A DNA stretch of 64,000 bases from Dysidea avara (Eukaryota; Porifera; Demospongiae; Dictyoceratida; Dysideidae): contig NC_089273.1 of NCBI RefSeq assembly GCF_963678975.1, positions 27,533,073 to 27,597,072 of the forward strand. The letters run 5' to 3'. The notes below the pieces were generated by a model that was not told where the DNA came from, made no database searches, and saw only the letters and a program-made list of their open reading frames with translations. Made by a program: the position numbers and the translations under genes. Below are positions 44,619 through 53,942 of the stretch, piece after piece (positions within the stretch are counted from its first letter, which is position 1; every line of letters begins with the position of its first letter).

Positions 44619-45487
44619 CTAGACATAGAGGGTGCTCTATCCCACCTAGTTCTCCTTGTGCTATATCAATATTGGTAACAATTTGCTACAGACACATTTA
44701 GTATATTACACATAGTCATTAATCGCATAAAAATGTTTGAATTATGTCTAAAGTGCCTACCTATGTTCAATGAGCAACACTATTAAAAAAATTCTGAAGG
44801 AGGGGCACTGGCCCCCTGGCCCCCCTGGATCCGCCCCTGGTCTATTCACACTGATTAACCGCGTGTATGCGATTGGTTTTTAGACTGTCAGATGTCTACG
44901 CTGACTAGTGCAAGTTCACTGAGACCAAGCTGAAAACTTCTGTGATGGTAACAAGTTGAGTATTCCCGCTTGAAATTATATATCTCATGGATGGATTGTC
45001 AACAACGTGTACTTGTACAGACTAAACAGCTTTCAGTATTGTCACTGTAGTGCCAATTTAGAAGTCCTGCAATTATTTGGAAGAAGTACTGGAACTACAT
45101 GGAAGAAGTAAGGTAATCTACATGGTACTTATACAAGAAAATACTCTTTCACATTGCATACTGGTATTTATGTACAGTTAAACCTGTCTAATCAGGACAC
45201 TGTGTAATAAGGTCACTGCTGGACCAACTTGTGAATCCTCAAACGTATAAAGTGACAGATTTTTAGCTGTATTGTATTTAATGCCCTCCTGTCGATTTTA
45301 CAGGTACAGAGTACTTGGTCATAGCATGCGGTTCTCTTACTAGCAGTGCTACATACATAACTTGGCCAGAGCTGCTCTAAACTTGGCAACTAAGATCAAA
45401 GTTCGGGGGATAAGTAGACAAAGGAATTTTAAAATGTTATGTGTGTTCTTTAGTTCTCAATTGTCAAGGGTACGTCGACTGTAGTAA

Positions 45488-45933
45488 CTAGGGACCCGCC
45501 GATTATGCTGGCATAATAATGAGCATAATAGGTGCCTGAAAGCATTGAGCATAATGCTAGCATAATAGGCAGAACACTTGTGCATTACCATAAATTCTTG
45601 CTGATCAAAATACATATCACAGAAAAAATCGATATACTCTAATAGAACAGTCAGAAAAATAAGACAGCTGACTGTTCTATTAGAGTATATCGATCTTTTC
45701 TGTGACATGCATTTTGATAAGCAAAGATTTAGAGTCTATGCTGCAGCAACTTACTGTTTTCCCATAAAGTGCAAATTTACTAGAAAAACATGAGAACTGA
45801 GGTATAAATATTGAGCATAATTTGAGCATAATAGGTAAATATTGAGCATTAATTTAAGCATAATAGGAAAATTTTTGAGCAGTGCAGCACAGCATAATAG
45901 GTAAAATAATGAGCATAATCGGCGGGTCCCTAG
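45488..45933. mobile_element. MITE with 6-bp TSD TAGTAA and paralogous empty sites
   Basis: Inverted ends CTAGGGACCCGCCGATTATG. Flanked by TAGTAA at 45,482-45,487 and 45,934-45,939. The neighbouring array unit shows the uninterrupted site as CTATAGTAATATCAAGGAC (about 46,107), which confirms the boundaries. The interior has GAGCATAATA repeats, GGTGCCTGAAAGCATTG and an inverted pair of CTCTAATAGAG motifs. 446 bp, non-coding. Superfamily not assigned. Confidence 0.9.
45628..45696. repeat. Inverted pair of CTCTAATAGAG motifs
   Basis: ATCGATATACTCTAATAGAA then CAGTCA, 15 bp, then TGACTGTTCTATTAGAGTAT and ATCGATCT: a head-to-head arrangement giving a hairpin of about 27-bp arms. Confidence 0.9.
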
Positions 45934-46699
45934 TAGTAACATCAAGGACGTTGTGGATCTTCAGGTCAGCAGTGCTACATACATAACCTGCTCTAAATTT
46001 GGCAACTAAGATCAAGGTTCAGGCGGTAAGTAGACAAAGGAATGTTATGTGTGTTCTTTAGTTCTCAAATGTCAAGTGTACGTGGACTGTACACCAAGTG
46101 TGCATGGACTATAGTAATATCAAGGACATTGTGGATCTTCAGGTCAGCAGTGCTACATACATCACCTGCTCTAAACTTGGCAACTAAGATCAAGGCTCGG
46201 GGAGTAAGTAGACAAAGGAATTTTATAATGTTGTGTGTTCTTTAGTTCTCAATTGTCAAGTGTTTGTGGACTGTACACCAACTGTGCGTAGACTGCAAGG
46301 ACGTTGTGGATCTTCAGGTCAGTCTGTTTGCATACTAAGAAATTTTTGTACTACCTCAAGGGTGTGATGAATTTTCAAATCCCCAAATCTGTTATTTACG
46401 TAAAAAGTGACAGATTTTTGGCTCTATTGTATTTAATGCCCTGTCAATTTTACAGGTAAAGGGTAATTGGTCATAGCATGCGGTTCTCTCACTAGCGGTG
46501 GTACATATGTAAAGATTAAGGTTTGGAAGAGTAATTTATATGGACAAAGGAATTATATAATGTTATGTGTGTTCTTTAGTTCTCAATTGTCAAGTGTACA
46601 TGGACGATTTGGCCTGATAAGATCTTGGCATTATATCTCAGTTGATTACAATCTTCTGAATTTCCAGGATGAGGCATATAGTTGCGATGGGACTAACTA

Positions 46700-46875
46700 C
46701 AGTGGAACCTGTCTTAGCGGCCACCTGCATAGAAAGGCCACCTCTTTAAAAAGACCAGCTTTAAATTCCCCTAGTGAGAAGTTTATACACTAATTTACCT
46801 GTCTAAAGCAGCCACCTGCCTATTAAGGCCAAGAAATCTTGGCCTGAAGGTGACCAGCTTGGACAGTTTCCACTG
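46700..46875. mobile_element. pogo/Tc1-like MITE with TA duplication
   Basis: Ends CAGTGGAACCTGTCTTAGCG and GGACAGTTTCCACTG, flanked by TA on both sides. Internal GGCCACCTGC repeats. The CAGTGGAACC start and TA target resemble the pogo group of Tc1/mariner. Confidence 0.75.
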
Positions 46876-47139
46876 TATCCCATTTTATTGTCAGAATTTT
46901 TTTTGTTAAATGTCACAATCAATTAATGTGATATATTTTGTTATGTAACATTTGCATTAATTAAATGACATGCATGACGAAAGCCATAATGGGAGTGACT
47001 ACTTGCTGTTAGGGTGCGTGGGTAATGCTATGTAACAAGCTGGTTTGAGCACCACCAGAACGAGTTATTTTAATACACCATGTGTGGTGTGGCAACAAGA
47101 ATTATGCTAGGAACACTTTCTCTAGTGACGCTACGTTCT

Positions 47140-47466
47140 TGACGCTTTCACACTTGTTTATAAGACATCTGCCAATTATCAACGCAAGCATGAGGCGTGG
47201 CACTAAATGGAGTTCAAAGATTTCTGCTTAGAGCACCTTCCCTAGGGAACTTACGGTTCTACATGCTTTTACAACTTGTTTATCAGACATTATGGCTTGT
47301 GTCCACATCGTATCTTTAATAGTTATTGTAGGGATTACAGGTTTGATCGAAGAAAATGCGCGTATGAACAAACCAGGATTAGATAATGTCAGTGCTAGAT
47401 GGACTGTACAAACATGGCTGAGTTAACTGGTATAAGATGACGCTAGGTGTAACACAAGGTTGAGCG
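47140..47466 (+). repeat. Composite-locus unit U, copy 1
   Basis: Matches 57,847-58,177 over its length: GGCGTGGCACTAAATGGAG, CCCTAGGGAACTTACGGTTC, ACAACTTGTTTATCAGACAT, TCTTTAATAGTTATTGTAGG, GATAATGTCAGTGCTAGATG. No conserved frame. Confidence 0.82.
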
Positions 47467-47491
47467 AAATATGTCTAAATACCGGTCTATC

Positions 47492-47650
47492 AACGCACAA
47501 ATGGTCCGGGCATATAAGGTCCGGGCGGACCATTTATGCTGTCACAAATGGTCCGGCCGGACCACTTGTGCTTACATAACTGGTCCCCCCGGACCACCCA
47601 TGCCAGTGCATAAATGGTCCGGGCTGAACATAAACGGTCCGCCTCCAGTT
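47492..47650. repeat. GGTCC palindrome array P1
   Basis: Palindromes GGTCCGGGCGGACC, TGGTCCGGCCGGACCA (47,549-47,564) and GGTCCCCCCGGACC plus half sites, separated by 18-20-bp spacers (ATTTATGCTGTCACAAAT, ACTTGTGCTTACATAACT). Spacers resemble one another and are weakly inverted. Confidence 0.85.
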
Positions 47651-48070
47651 TGCCGTGCATGCACCCACCAATTATGCTGGCGCGGGAATTTGCAATGTAA
47701 TTATAGCTATCTGAAGCATTGAATTTAAGTATACACGTACATACTGAAAACTACAACATACTACTACTTATTACCTAACTATACTTATTACTACCTATAC
47801 GTACTTAACTTAACCAATGTCAAAGTCAGGAAATTCGTCCTCAGCAGTAAGCGAATACTGGCGGAGTATCATTTTTGCATTGTACCTCCACAAAGTCACA
47901 GACAGTTGCTGGAGAAGTTGCATTTAATATGGTTGATGCCACACTGAACGTAAATAATTTTATTAAATCCTTGCTCACGACGTAGTTCCTGAAAATGTAT
48001 GCCGGAATATAAAAAATTGACTGACACTATAAATTAGAATTAATAAAAACAACTTCAGGTTTCATGTTTA
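47651..48070. other. No gene seen
   Basis: AT-rich; a run of ACTACTTATTACCTAACTAT-like near-repeats at 47,760-47,815. Confidence 0.5.
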
Positions 48071-48459
48071 GGCCACTCCAAATAAATTCTCGGTTTCCCG
48101 TCCACCGCCCGCACCTGGTTACTGCCAGCTCTATATATTCCATTATTCCGTATTTTCCATTATTTTCTGGTTATTCTTGTATAGTGATAGGCTCAGTAAA
48201 GGCTATCTTGTACAATGTCAGCTGACGTGTCAACAGTGCTAACAAGTCAGCACAAATTTACGTTTGTGTTATTTTTGCAACTTACAAAGGAAGGAACAAA
48301 TTTAAGCATGCTTTTATGCAGCCTTTTTGGCAGTGCCAGGTAAATAATGGCTTGAAAAGCTAGCCAATCTTATAATGAAATAATGGAAATGTACCGCCCA
48401 CCCGCATGCAAATACGCCTGAGTCTAGGACGGGAAACAGAGAATTTATTTGGAGTGGCC
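48071..48459. mobile_element. TTAA-type MITE (389 bp) in a minisatellite
   Basis: Inverted ends GGCCACTCCAAATAAATTCT continuing CGGTTTCCCGTCC, flanked by TTTA (left) and TTAA (right), consistent with a TTAA target with one mutation. The flanks belong to the GACATCTTCAGGTTTCATG repeat, so insertion split a minisatellite unit. Non-coding. Confidence 0.8.
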
Positions 48460-48463
48460 TTAA

Positions 48464-48565
48464 GGACATCTTCAGGTTTCATGTTTACGCAGGACATCTT
48501 CAGGACATCTTCAGGTTTCATGGTTCCATAATAAAGACATCTTCTATGACATCTTCAGGTTTCAT
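48464..48565 (+). repeat. GACATCTTCAGG minisatellite
   Basis: Three to four irregular copies of GACATCTTCAGGTTTCATG followed by TTTACGC; another half copy precedes the MITE at 48,052. Confidence 0.8.
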
Positions 48566-48718
48566 GTTTACGCAAAATTAATAGTGTCAGGCCATAGCTT
48601 ATACATCTATCTGCAAAAAGAAACAATAAATCATATCTATACTTTTTCTTATCCAATCAAAATATTTTGGGTGACTTCACATGTGGCTAGTTTCAGCAGC
48701 TTATTTGTAGCTGTTATA

Positions 48719-49524
48719 CAGGGGCGGATCCAGGGGGCTTTGGGGGCTTAAGCCCCCTCTTCATGTTTAGGCTTTACTTGATCAATATGCTGAGTATTAT
48801 ACTGAAATTTTGTCTTAGCATAATTATATGATCACTAATAATACAAATACTCATAAAACCACCTTATAAACATCTTTCCAAGGTGTTATCAGTGGATTTA
48901 TACTAAAGTTTACACAACAAGGACCCGGATCATCATTGGAGGTGTTCAAGATCGAGATACTCTAATAGAGCAGTCAGCTAACTACTCTAATAGAACATTC
49001 ACTGGAAACATGTAGTTGGTTCTGTTATGGAATTTTGCCAAATCTGCCTGCACCTATACATACAATGAAGTGCATTGCATGGCATCTACTTGTGTAGTTA
49101 ATATGTATGGCAATACTTCATTCAGGTACACAATTTCCATTGAAAATGCTCTCAGATTCAATCTTGTATTGTTCAAATTTCAAAATTTTCCACTTTCAAC
49201 ATTATTATTCTAACATGCACCTATTCTTGGTTGTCTGTACCTACCCAAACTTTTCCATTAACAAAATGCTTCAGAGAGCCATACCTATAATCTAAAGGTA
49301 GCATATAAAAGATCTACAGGCAAAAAATATTAGGGATTTTATGTGGAACTGTCTCCAAATTGCAGTATTTTAGCATCTATTTTTCAAATTTTCCTGGGGG
49401 GCATGCCCCCAGACTCCCTAGTCCCAGCATGCAACACGTCCCAGCATGTTCGCACACCTTTACACAAGAGATTAGTACCTTGAGTTAGCCCCCCCTCCTT
49501 TTATAAATCCTAGATCCGCCCCTG
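48719..49524. mobile_element. hAT-like element, CAGGGGCGGATCC ends (806 bp)
   Basis: Left CAGGGGCGGATCCAGGGGGC, right CCTAGATCCGCCCCTG. GTTATA flanks both ends (6 bp; a full 8-bp duplication is not seen). Near its right end it has TGGGGGGCATGCCCCCAGAC, the equivalent of 37,870 in the other copy, so the two are in opposite orientation. Contains motif copies at 48,950. Confidence 0.78.
48950..49001 (+). repeat. CTCTAATAGAG motif, tandem pair (best copy)
   Basis: GATCGAGA then TACTCTAATAGAGCAGTCA, 5 bp, then CTACTCTAATAGAACATTCA. Identical in its first 27 bp to 52,528-52,554. Confidence 0.92.
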
Positions 49525-49562
49525 GTTATATATTACTGAACATTTACCAGACCTCTGTACGT

Positions 49563-49590
49563 TGACTGTTCTATTAGAGTATCTCGATCT
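49563..49590 (-). repeat. Dispersed CTCTAATAGAG motif
   Basis: TGACTGTTCTATTAGAGTAT followed by CTCGATCT, lying 39 bp outside the hAT-like element. Confidence 0.88.
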
Positions 49591-49760
49591 TCATGTTATT
49601 ATAATTATTGTAGTGTACAATTATGGTAGTCCAGGGCCTGGGACCCAAGTGGCCCTGGTTTTGCCTACGCCTCTGTCAAAGAGACGTGGCTGAAACTATG
49701 TATGGCAATAGTTATATGGTACGTATATGTAGCTATAACAATTATTTTTGTCACTCAGTA

Positions 49761-50583
49761 TATAATACCACCCCAAAAACACCTTCGCTGTAAAAAAGGC
49801 GCACCCAAGAAACTACAAGTACCTGGAACCCAATGTAAAAAAACAAAAAAAAACACCTCAGTTGAAGTGAAAAGTTACTGGTAACTTAAAGAGCTGATAT
49901 CTGATGCGCCAAGAATACAATTACTAAAGTAGTTTAATCCATGCAAGAACACCTTCGCTATAATACAGGTGTGTACATGAAAGTAACTGGCAACTGAAAC
50001 GGCTGATATCTGAAGCGGCCAAGAATGAATGGTCATATACAACTAATTCAAAAATTTAACACTGAACCTTTATAATTCAGCTGTGTTCTATATTCACTCT
50101 TGCTGCATCATAAAGTAATTTCTTTTAACTCTAATTGGCTGGTAATTTGGCCGCCTTTTTTGCTCTATTATACTGACTATTAAAAAAGGCGGCCAAATTA
50201 CCAGTCAATTAGAGTTAAAAGAAATTACTTTACGATGCAGCAAGAGTAAATATAGAACACAGCTGAATTATAAAGGTTCAGTGTTAAATTTTTGAATTAG
50301 TTGTATATGACCATTCATTCTTGGCCGCTTCAGATATCAGCAGTTTCAGTTGCCAGTTACTTTCATGTACACACCTGTATTATAGCCTAGGTGTTCTTGC
50401 ATGGATTAAACTTTAGTAATTGTATTCTTGGCCGCTTCAGATATCAGCTCTTTAAGTTACCAGTTACTTTTCACTTCAACTGAGGTGTTTTTTCTTTTTG
50501 TTCTTTACATTGGGTTCCAGGTACTTGTAGTTTCTTGGGTGCGCCTTTTTTACAGCGAAGGTGTTTTAGGGGTGGATATCACT
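49761..50583. mobile_element. Foldback element FB-B: near-perfect 823-bp palindrome
   Basis: Arms 49,761-50,161 and 50,181-50,583 around a loop of about 19 bp. Outer end CCACCCCAAAAACACCTTCG; central stem GGTAATTTGGCCGCCTTTTT shared with FB-A; GCTGATATCTGAAGCGGCC copies twice per arm, also shared. No coding capacity. Confidence 0.9.
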
Positions 50584-50964
50584 CATTTTTGTCAGTGATA
50601 GACTCTACATTTGGTTTAAAAGGTAATTTTTTTGGAAATGAGCAATTAACATCAATGCAGAATATTATTTTGGAGAGTCAATAAAATCCATACATAATAA
50701 TGATTGTTTCATAACAACATAAATTCGGAAGTATGAATTTACGGTGTAGTATGGCTGTTCTATTAGAGTAAATCTATCTTTAATGCCTGCATGTGATGAA
50801 TATATCTCATATCTGTGCATGTTAAATGCTTCAGACACCTAATTAAACTTGCAAGTGCCTAATTAGTTCACAGTTGCTACAAAGCTATAAATACATTTGT
50901 AATTATTATCATCATATATATGATCATAATCATTAATCATCTTATAACCATTTTTTAATATTTT
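50584..50964. other. No gene seen; one motif copy
   Basis: AT-rich. Contains GGCTGTTCTATTAGAGTAAA then TCTATCT at 50,753-50,779. Confidence 0.5.
50753..50779 (-). repeat. Dispersed CTCTAATAGAG motif
   Basis: GGCTGTTCTATTAGAGTAAA then TCTATCT; degenerate at both outer flanks. Confidence 0.72.
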
Positions 50965-51330
50965 GGTCACAACTTCAGGATTACAGCAGCAGAGAAAGGA
51001 ATAGAGGACTCAACCATCAAGACTTGTATATGGGAGATGGAACAGTATTGCGATGGACAATGCCAGTACTAACCCCTCAAAGGTGTTGCAGTACAGTGTA
51101 GATGCAAGACCAGAACCTCGATCGTCACCTTTTGACTGTGGTCACAACTTCAGGATTGGAGCAGCAGAGAAAGGAATGGAGGACTCAATCATCAAGACTC
51201 GGGGAGATGGAATAGTATTACCATGGACAATGCCAGCACTAACCCCATCAAGGATGTCACCGTGCAGTATCGACACAACCACTCCAACCAGTGCATAAGA
51301 CCAGAGCCTCGATCATCACCTTTTGACTGA
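50965..51330 (+). repeat. 175-bp direct tandem duplication
   Basis: Copies at 50,965-51,139 and 51,140-51,330: GGTCACAACTTCAGGATT, GCAGCAGAGAAAGGAAT, AGGACTCAA, ATCAAGACT, GATGGACAATGCCAG. An 81-codon open stretch in the second copy has no recognisable protein features. Confidence 0.85.
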
Positions 51331-51782
51331 AATTTTTGTACTTGAAGCAATTAAAACATAAAAGTTGTAGTACTTATACTTTCCTGAGGGAGCATGTCCC
51401 CAGAATCCCAGACTCCCTTGCCTGTTCAGCAGAATAATAGGATTGAGCCTTACTACCACTTTCACCTTTATTCTTGGCCCGGATGTACATATCAGCAACA
51501 TAATACAGTAGTTGTAGACAATGCTAGTTAATGCCCTTAGCTATAGGCAGAGCTATAGGGGTGGGAATTTTTCCCTACTATCACAGTAGTTCTTCTAGCA
51601 GTTCTTTGCCTGGCCATCATCAACTGCTGTCAAAACATTAGTCTCGTCCCCCAGACCCTTCCTCAAGCATGCTTATCACACAAAAATAACTTGGTTTAGC
51701 AGTGCACAAACAATTATTGACAGCTTATACTATATTAAAGTACATTTACCGTGTTGAACCATGTATACCACCAGAATCCACC
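51331..51782. other. No gene seen
   Basis: AT-rich sequence, no recognisable element ends. Confidence 0.5.
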
Positions 51783-52140
51783 TGATTGACAACTAACACG
51801 TGATCTATTTAGGGGAAATCTCGTGGAAAGTCCCTAATTACCTTAAGCGGACACTCGTGATACGTGGTTTTAAATTGAATGGTTTAAGAATGTAACTGGA
51901 TGGTGAGGCGTACTTTAATCGGCTCGACTTTAATGAGGAACTCGAGCCCCTCGTGAGAAACTACATCGCTTGAGCAACGCTTGAGGAAGTAAGAGTCAAG
52001 AATACTGAGATACTCTCTGACATATGCCGGTCTTGAATGCTAACGAAAACGAGGAGTGAAGTTTGTGCAACGTGTCATATCGCCACACACTGATTCACCG
52101 TGTTTGTGCGATAGGGTTTTTGACCTGTCCACCAGATGTT
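51783..52140 (+). repeat. Composite-locus unit V, third copy (uninterrupted)
   Basis: CACGTGATCTATTTAGGGG, AAATCTCGTGGAAAGTCCCT, GTAACTGGATGG, ACGAGGAGTGAAG, CACACTGATTCACCGTG, TTTTTGACCTGTCCACCAGA. It spans the point where the copy at 37,362 is split by the hAT-like element. Confidence 0.75.
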
Positions 52141-52227
52141 AAAAGGAAATTCATTCCACCACATGTTGAAAGGAAATTCATTCCAACTTGTGAAGTTATT
52201 GATATACTCATTGTTGGGGTACTGTCA

Positions 52228-52384
52228 TGCTACAACCGGTCCCCCCAAAATCGGTCCCCCCGGACCAGTTGCAGCAACCATACTTGGTCCCCCCGGACTA
52301 CTTGCAGTACTGCAACTTGTCTCCCCCGGACAGCTTACGCCGCCACAGTTGGTCCCCCCTCTGCCATAAGTGGTCCCCCACTGG
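52228..52384. repeat. GGTCC palindrome array P2
   Basis: Units GGTCCCCCCGGACC, GGTCCCCCCGGAC, GTCTCCCCCGGAC and half sites GGTCCCCC, with 19-20-bp spacers AGTTGCAGCAACCATACTT, TACTTGCAGTACTGCAACTT and AGCTTACGCCGCCACAGTT. The spacers contain TTGCAG dyads. Confidence 0.85.
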
Positions 52385-52527
52385 CTTTATCATAGACTCG
52401 ATCATAGATCTTTGAGAAGGCGTATAGGGCTAGGCACAAAGTGCCCCACTGTGCCGACCTAGTTTCCCGCTCCACTGTGGCCTTCGAGGTGGGCTTGTAA
52501 TTACTAGTATGCGTACGTGTTATAAAG

Positions 52528-52578
52528 GATCGAGATACTCTAATAGAGCAGTCAATCAATACTCTAATAGAACAGTCA
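52528..52578 (+). repeat. CTCTAATAGAG motif, tandem pair
   Basis: GATCGAGA then TACTCTAATAGAGCAGTCA, 5 bp, then TACTCTAATAGAACAGTCA. Confidence 0.92.
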
Positions 52579-52902
52579 CCTAAAATCTACAGCTTCATTG
52601 CCTGCTAAGGATATATTGCAAATGAAATGCATGTGATCTTGTGTATATGCCATTCTTTAGGTCTATAATAATGTGCTAGCATGATTGTCACTTTAATGTC
52701 CCTATACAACTCTTGATCAATGTAGTCCACAAAAAAAGCAGTATGATCTAAACCATTCAAGATATTTTGTCCTGCAAAAAAGCTTTAGCTTCTGGGGGCA
52801 CAGATCCCTACTCCATATACTGGCGCACCCCTTTGATAAACCCTGCTGGGATCAGCTGCTGTAAACATTAGGGGTAATAACATTATAGGTAGCTAGCACA
52901 TA
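52579..52902. other. No gene seen
   Basis: AT-rich; a fragment near 52,785-52,845 (TTCTGGGGGCACAGATCCCT) resembles internal hAT-like MITE sequence, without ends. Confidence 0.4.
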
Positions 52903-53098
52903 CAATGGAACCTCTCTTAAAAAACTCCCCGAATTAAGGACACAATAGAAAAACCTCCATAATAAGGACAAATTCTTTGGTCCCAACTGGTCTGGGAAAT
53001 ACATTTTTGTACCTTTAAAAAGGAAAACCTCTATATTACAGCTAAAAGTGGCCAAAAACTCTGGGTCCCACAATATCCGTAATAGAGAGGTTCCACTG
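52903..53098. mobile_element. pogo/Tc1-like MITE with TA duplication
   Basis: Ends CAATGGAACCTCTCTTAA and AGAGAGGTTCCACTG, flanked by TA on both sides. Internal repeats ACCTCCATAATAAGGAC and ACCTCTATATTACAG. Confidence 0.82.
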
Positions 53099-53506
53099 TA
53101 CAATTAAACTTGCAACTTAATGCTGACAAGATAAATTACATATAAATGACATAATAACAAAACTTTAGTTGATTCTATTATTACTATTATTAGTAGCTAA
53201 CTATTATAGTGTTCACAGTATTGAAGACTGGCACAATCCACTGGCACAGTAAGAGGCTACTGGAGGTTTATTGACTGTGATGCCTGAGCATATAATAATG
53301 TACCCACATACATGCATTACAGCTACAGTGCTATCTAAATGATGATGAAAAGTATAATGGCTTAATAAATGCAATTATAAGAGGTTCTTGGAAGGTAATC
53401 TTATGTTGTTGACATGAAGCATGATTAAATTAGGAGCTGGATTTTCATGCAAGTACAGTAACACCACTGATCTCATGTACAACACTATTATGCAGTCCTC
53501 AATCCA
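53099..53506. other. No gene seen
   Basis: AT-rich, no element ends or frames. Confidence 0.5.
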
Positions 53507-53635
53507 CCTTCAGAGCATGTGTTACTCCCCAGTTACTACATTAGAGTAATGATTACTCTCCATGCAGGGGTGTTAAATCCTCCCTACACTGGGAACACCT
53601 TAAGAGTTGTGGTTATTCTCTTCATTTTAACAGTG
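53507..53635. mobile_element. 5'-truncated CACTGTTAAAA MITE
   Basis: Matches the right half of 31,418-31,658: CCTTCAGAGCATGTGTTACT, ACTCTCCATGCAGGGGTGTT, CCTCCCTACACTGGGAAC and the end TTTTAACAGTG. The left half is missing. Confidence 0.78.
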
Positions 53636-53692
53636 TATAATTAAAGTACTTGAGCTCTTTACAGATATTGACCATATGCTGCACATGTATAT

Positions 53693-53942
53693 GTAACCGG
53701 GCCTGCAAAAATAGGGTATGTGGGCACAAACTACACCCAGTCACGCTACAGGTCATATCTCAGTACTCGAACAGAATATTTGCATTCTGTAACTTGTATC
53801 ATAAAGCCGATTAAATGCTTACTAAGGGCTAAACATTTCATTGCCATAGCATAATGTTATGAAAAGTTATGAGTCAAGGAAATTTGCAAAAGTAGGCAAA
53901 ATTCATGTGCCCACATGCCCTATTTTCGCAGGCCCAGTCACA
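53693..53942. mobile_element. GTGACC-family MITE (250 bp)
   Basis: GTAACCGGGCCTGCAAAAAT, AGGGTATGTGGGCAC on the left, inverted GTGCCCACATGCCCTATTTT, CGCAGGCCCAGTCAC on the right. ATAT-rich flanks. Confidence 0.8.

Larger units (their letters stand above)
37787..44839. mobile_element. hAT-like element, CAGGGGCGGATCC ends, split by BEL/Pao
   Basis: Left end CAGGGGCGGATCCAGG, right end CCTGGATCCGCCCCTG. Without the BEL/Pao insertion it would be about 1.1 kb, made largely of repeated AATTTTGAAAATTTAA(C/T) and TGACTGAAATTTGTTGA units on both sides (37,895-38,110 and 44,085-44,370). It contains the motif at 44,591. The flanking 8-mers agree only partly (TCTAATCT versus TCTATTCA, the latter starting one base outside the end). 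Non-autonomous. Confidence 0.78.
45190..46620 (+). repeat. Tandem array of ~180-bp units with splice-like junctions
   Basis: Four units share AGCAGTGCTACATACATA, CTCTAAACTTGGCAACTAAG, ATCAAGG, AGTAGACAAAGGAATTTT, ATGTTATGTGTGTTCTTTAG and TTCTCAATTGTCAAGTGT (about 45,330, 45,968, 46,148 and 46,490). Between units lies AAGGACGTTGTGGATCTTCAG followed at once by GTCAGC/GTCAGT. Two longer boundaries read TTTAATGCCC...TTTTACAG then GTA (45,303 and 46,455). Unit 1 is interrupted by the MITE at 45,488. Related to 55,840-57,420. No protein frame is maintained. Confidence 0.75.

Noticed and set aside
47492..47650. GGTCC arrays as CRISPR
   Set aside because: Eukaryotic context, palindromic variable repeats of 13-16 bp, related spacers and no cas genes.
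51053..51298. 81-codon frame in the 175-bp duplication
   Set aside because: The frame shifts between the two copies and shows no motif.
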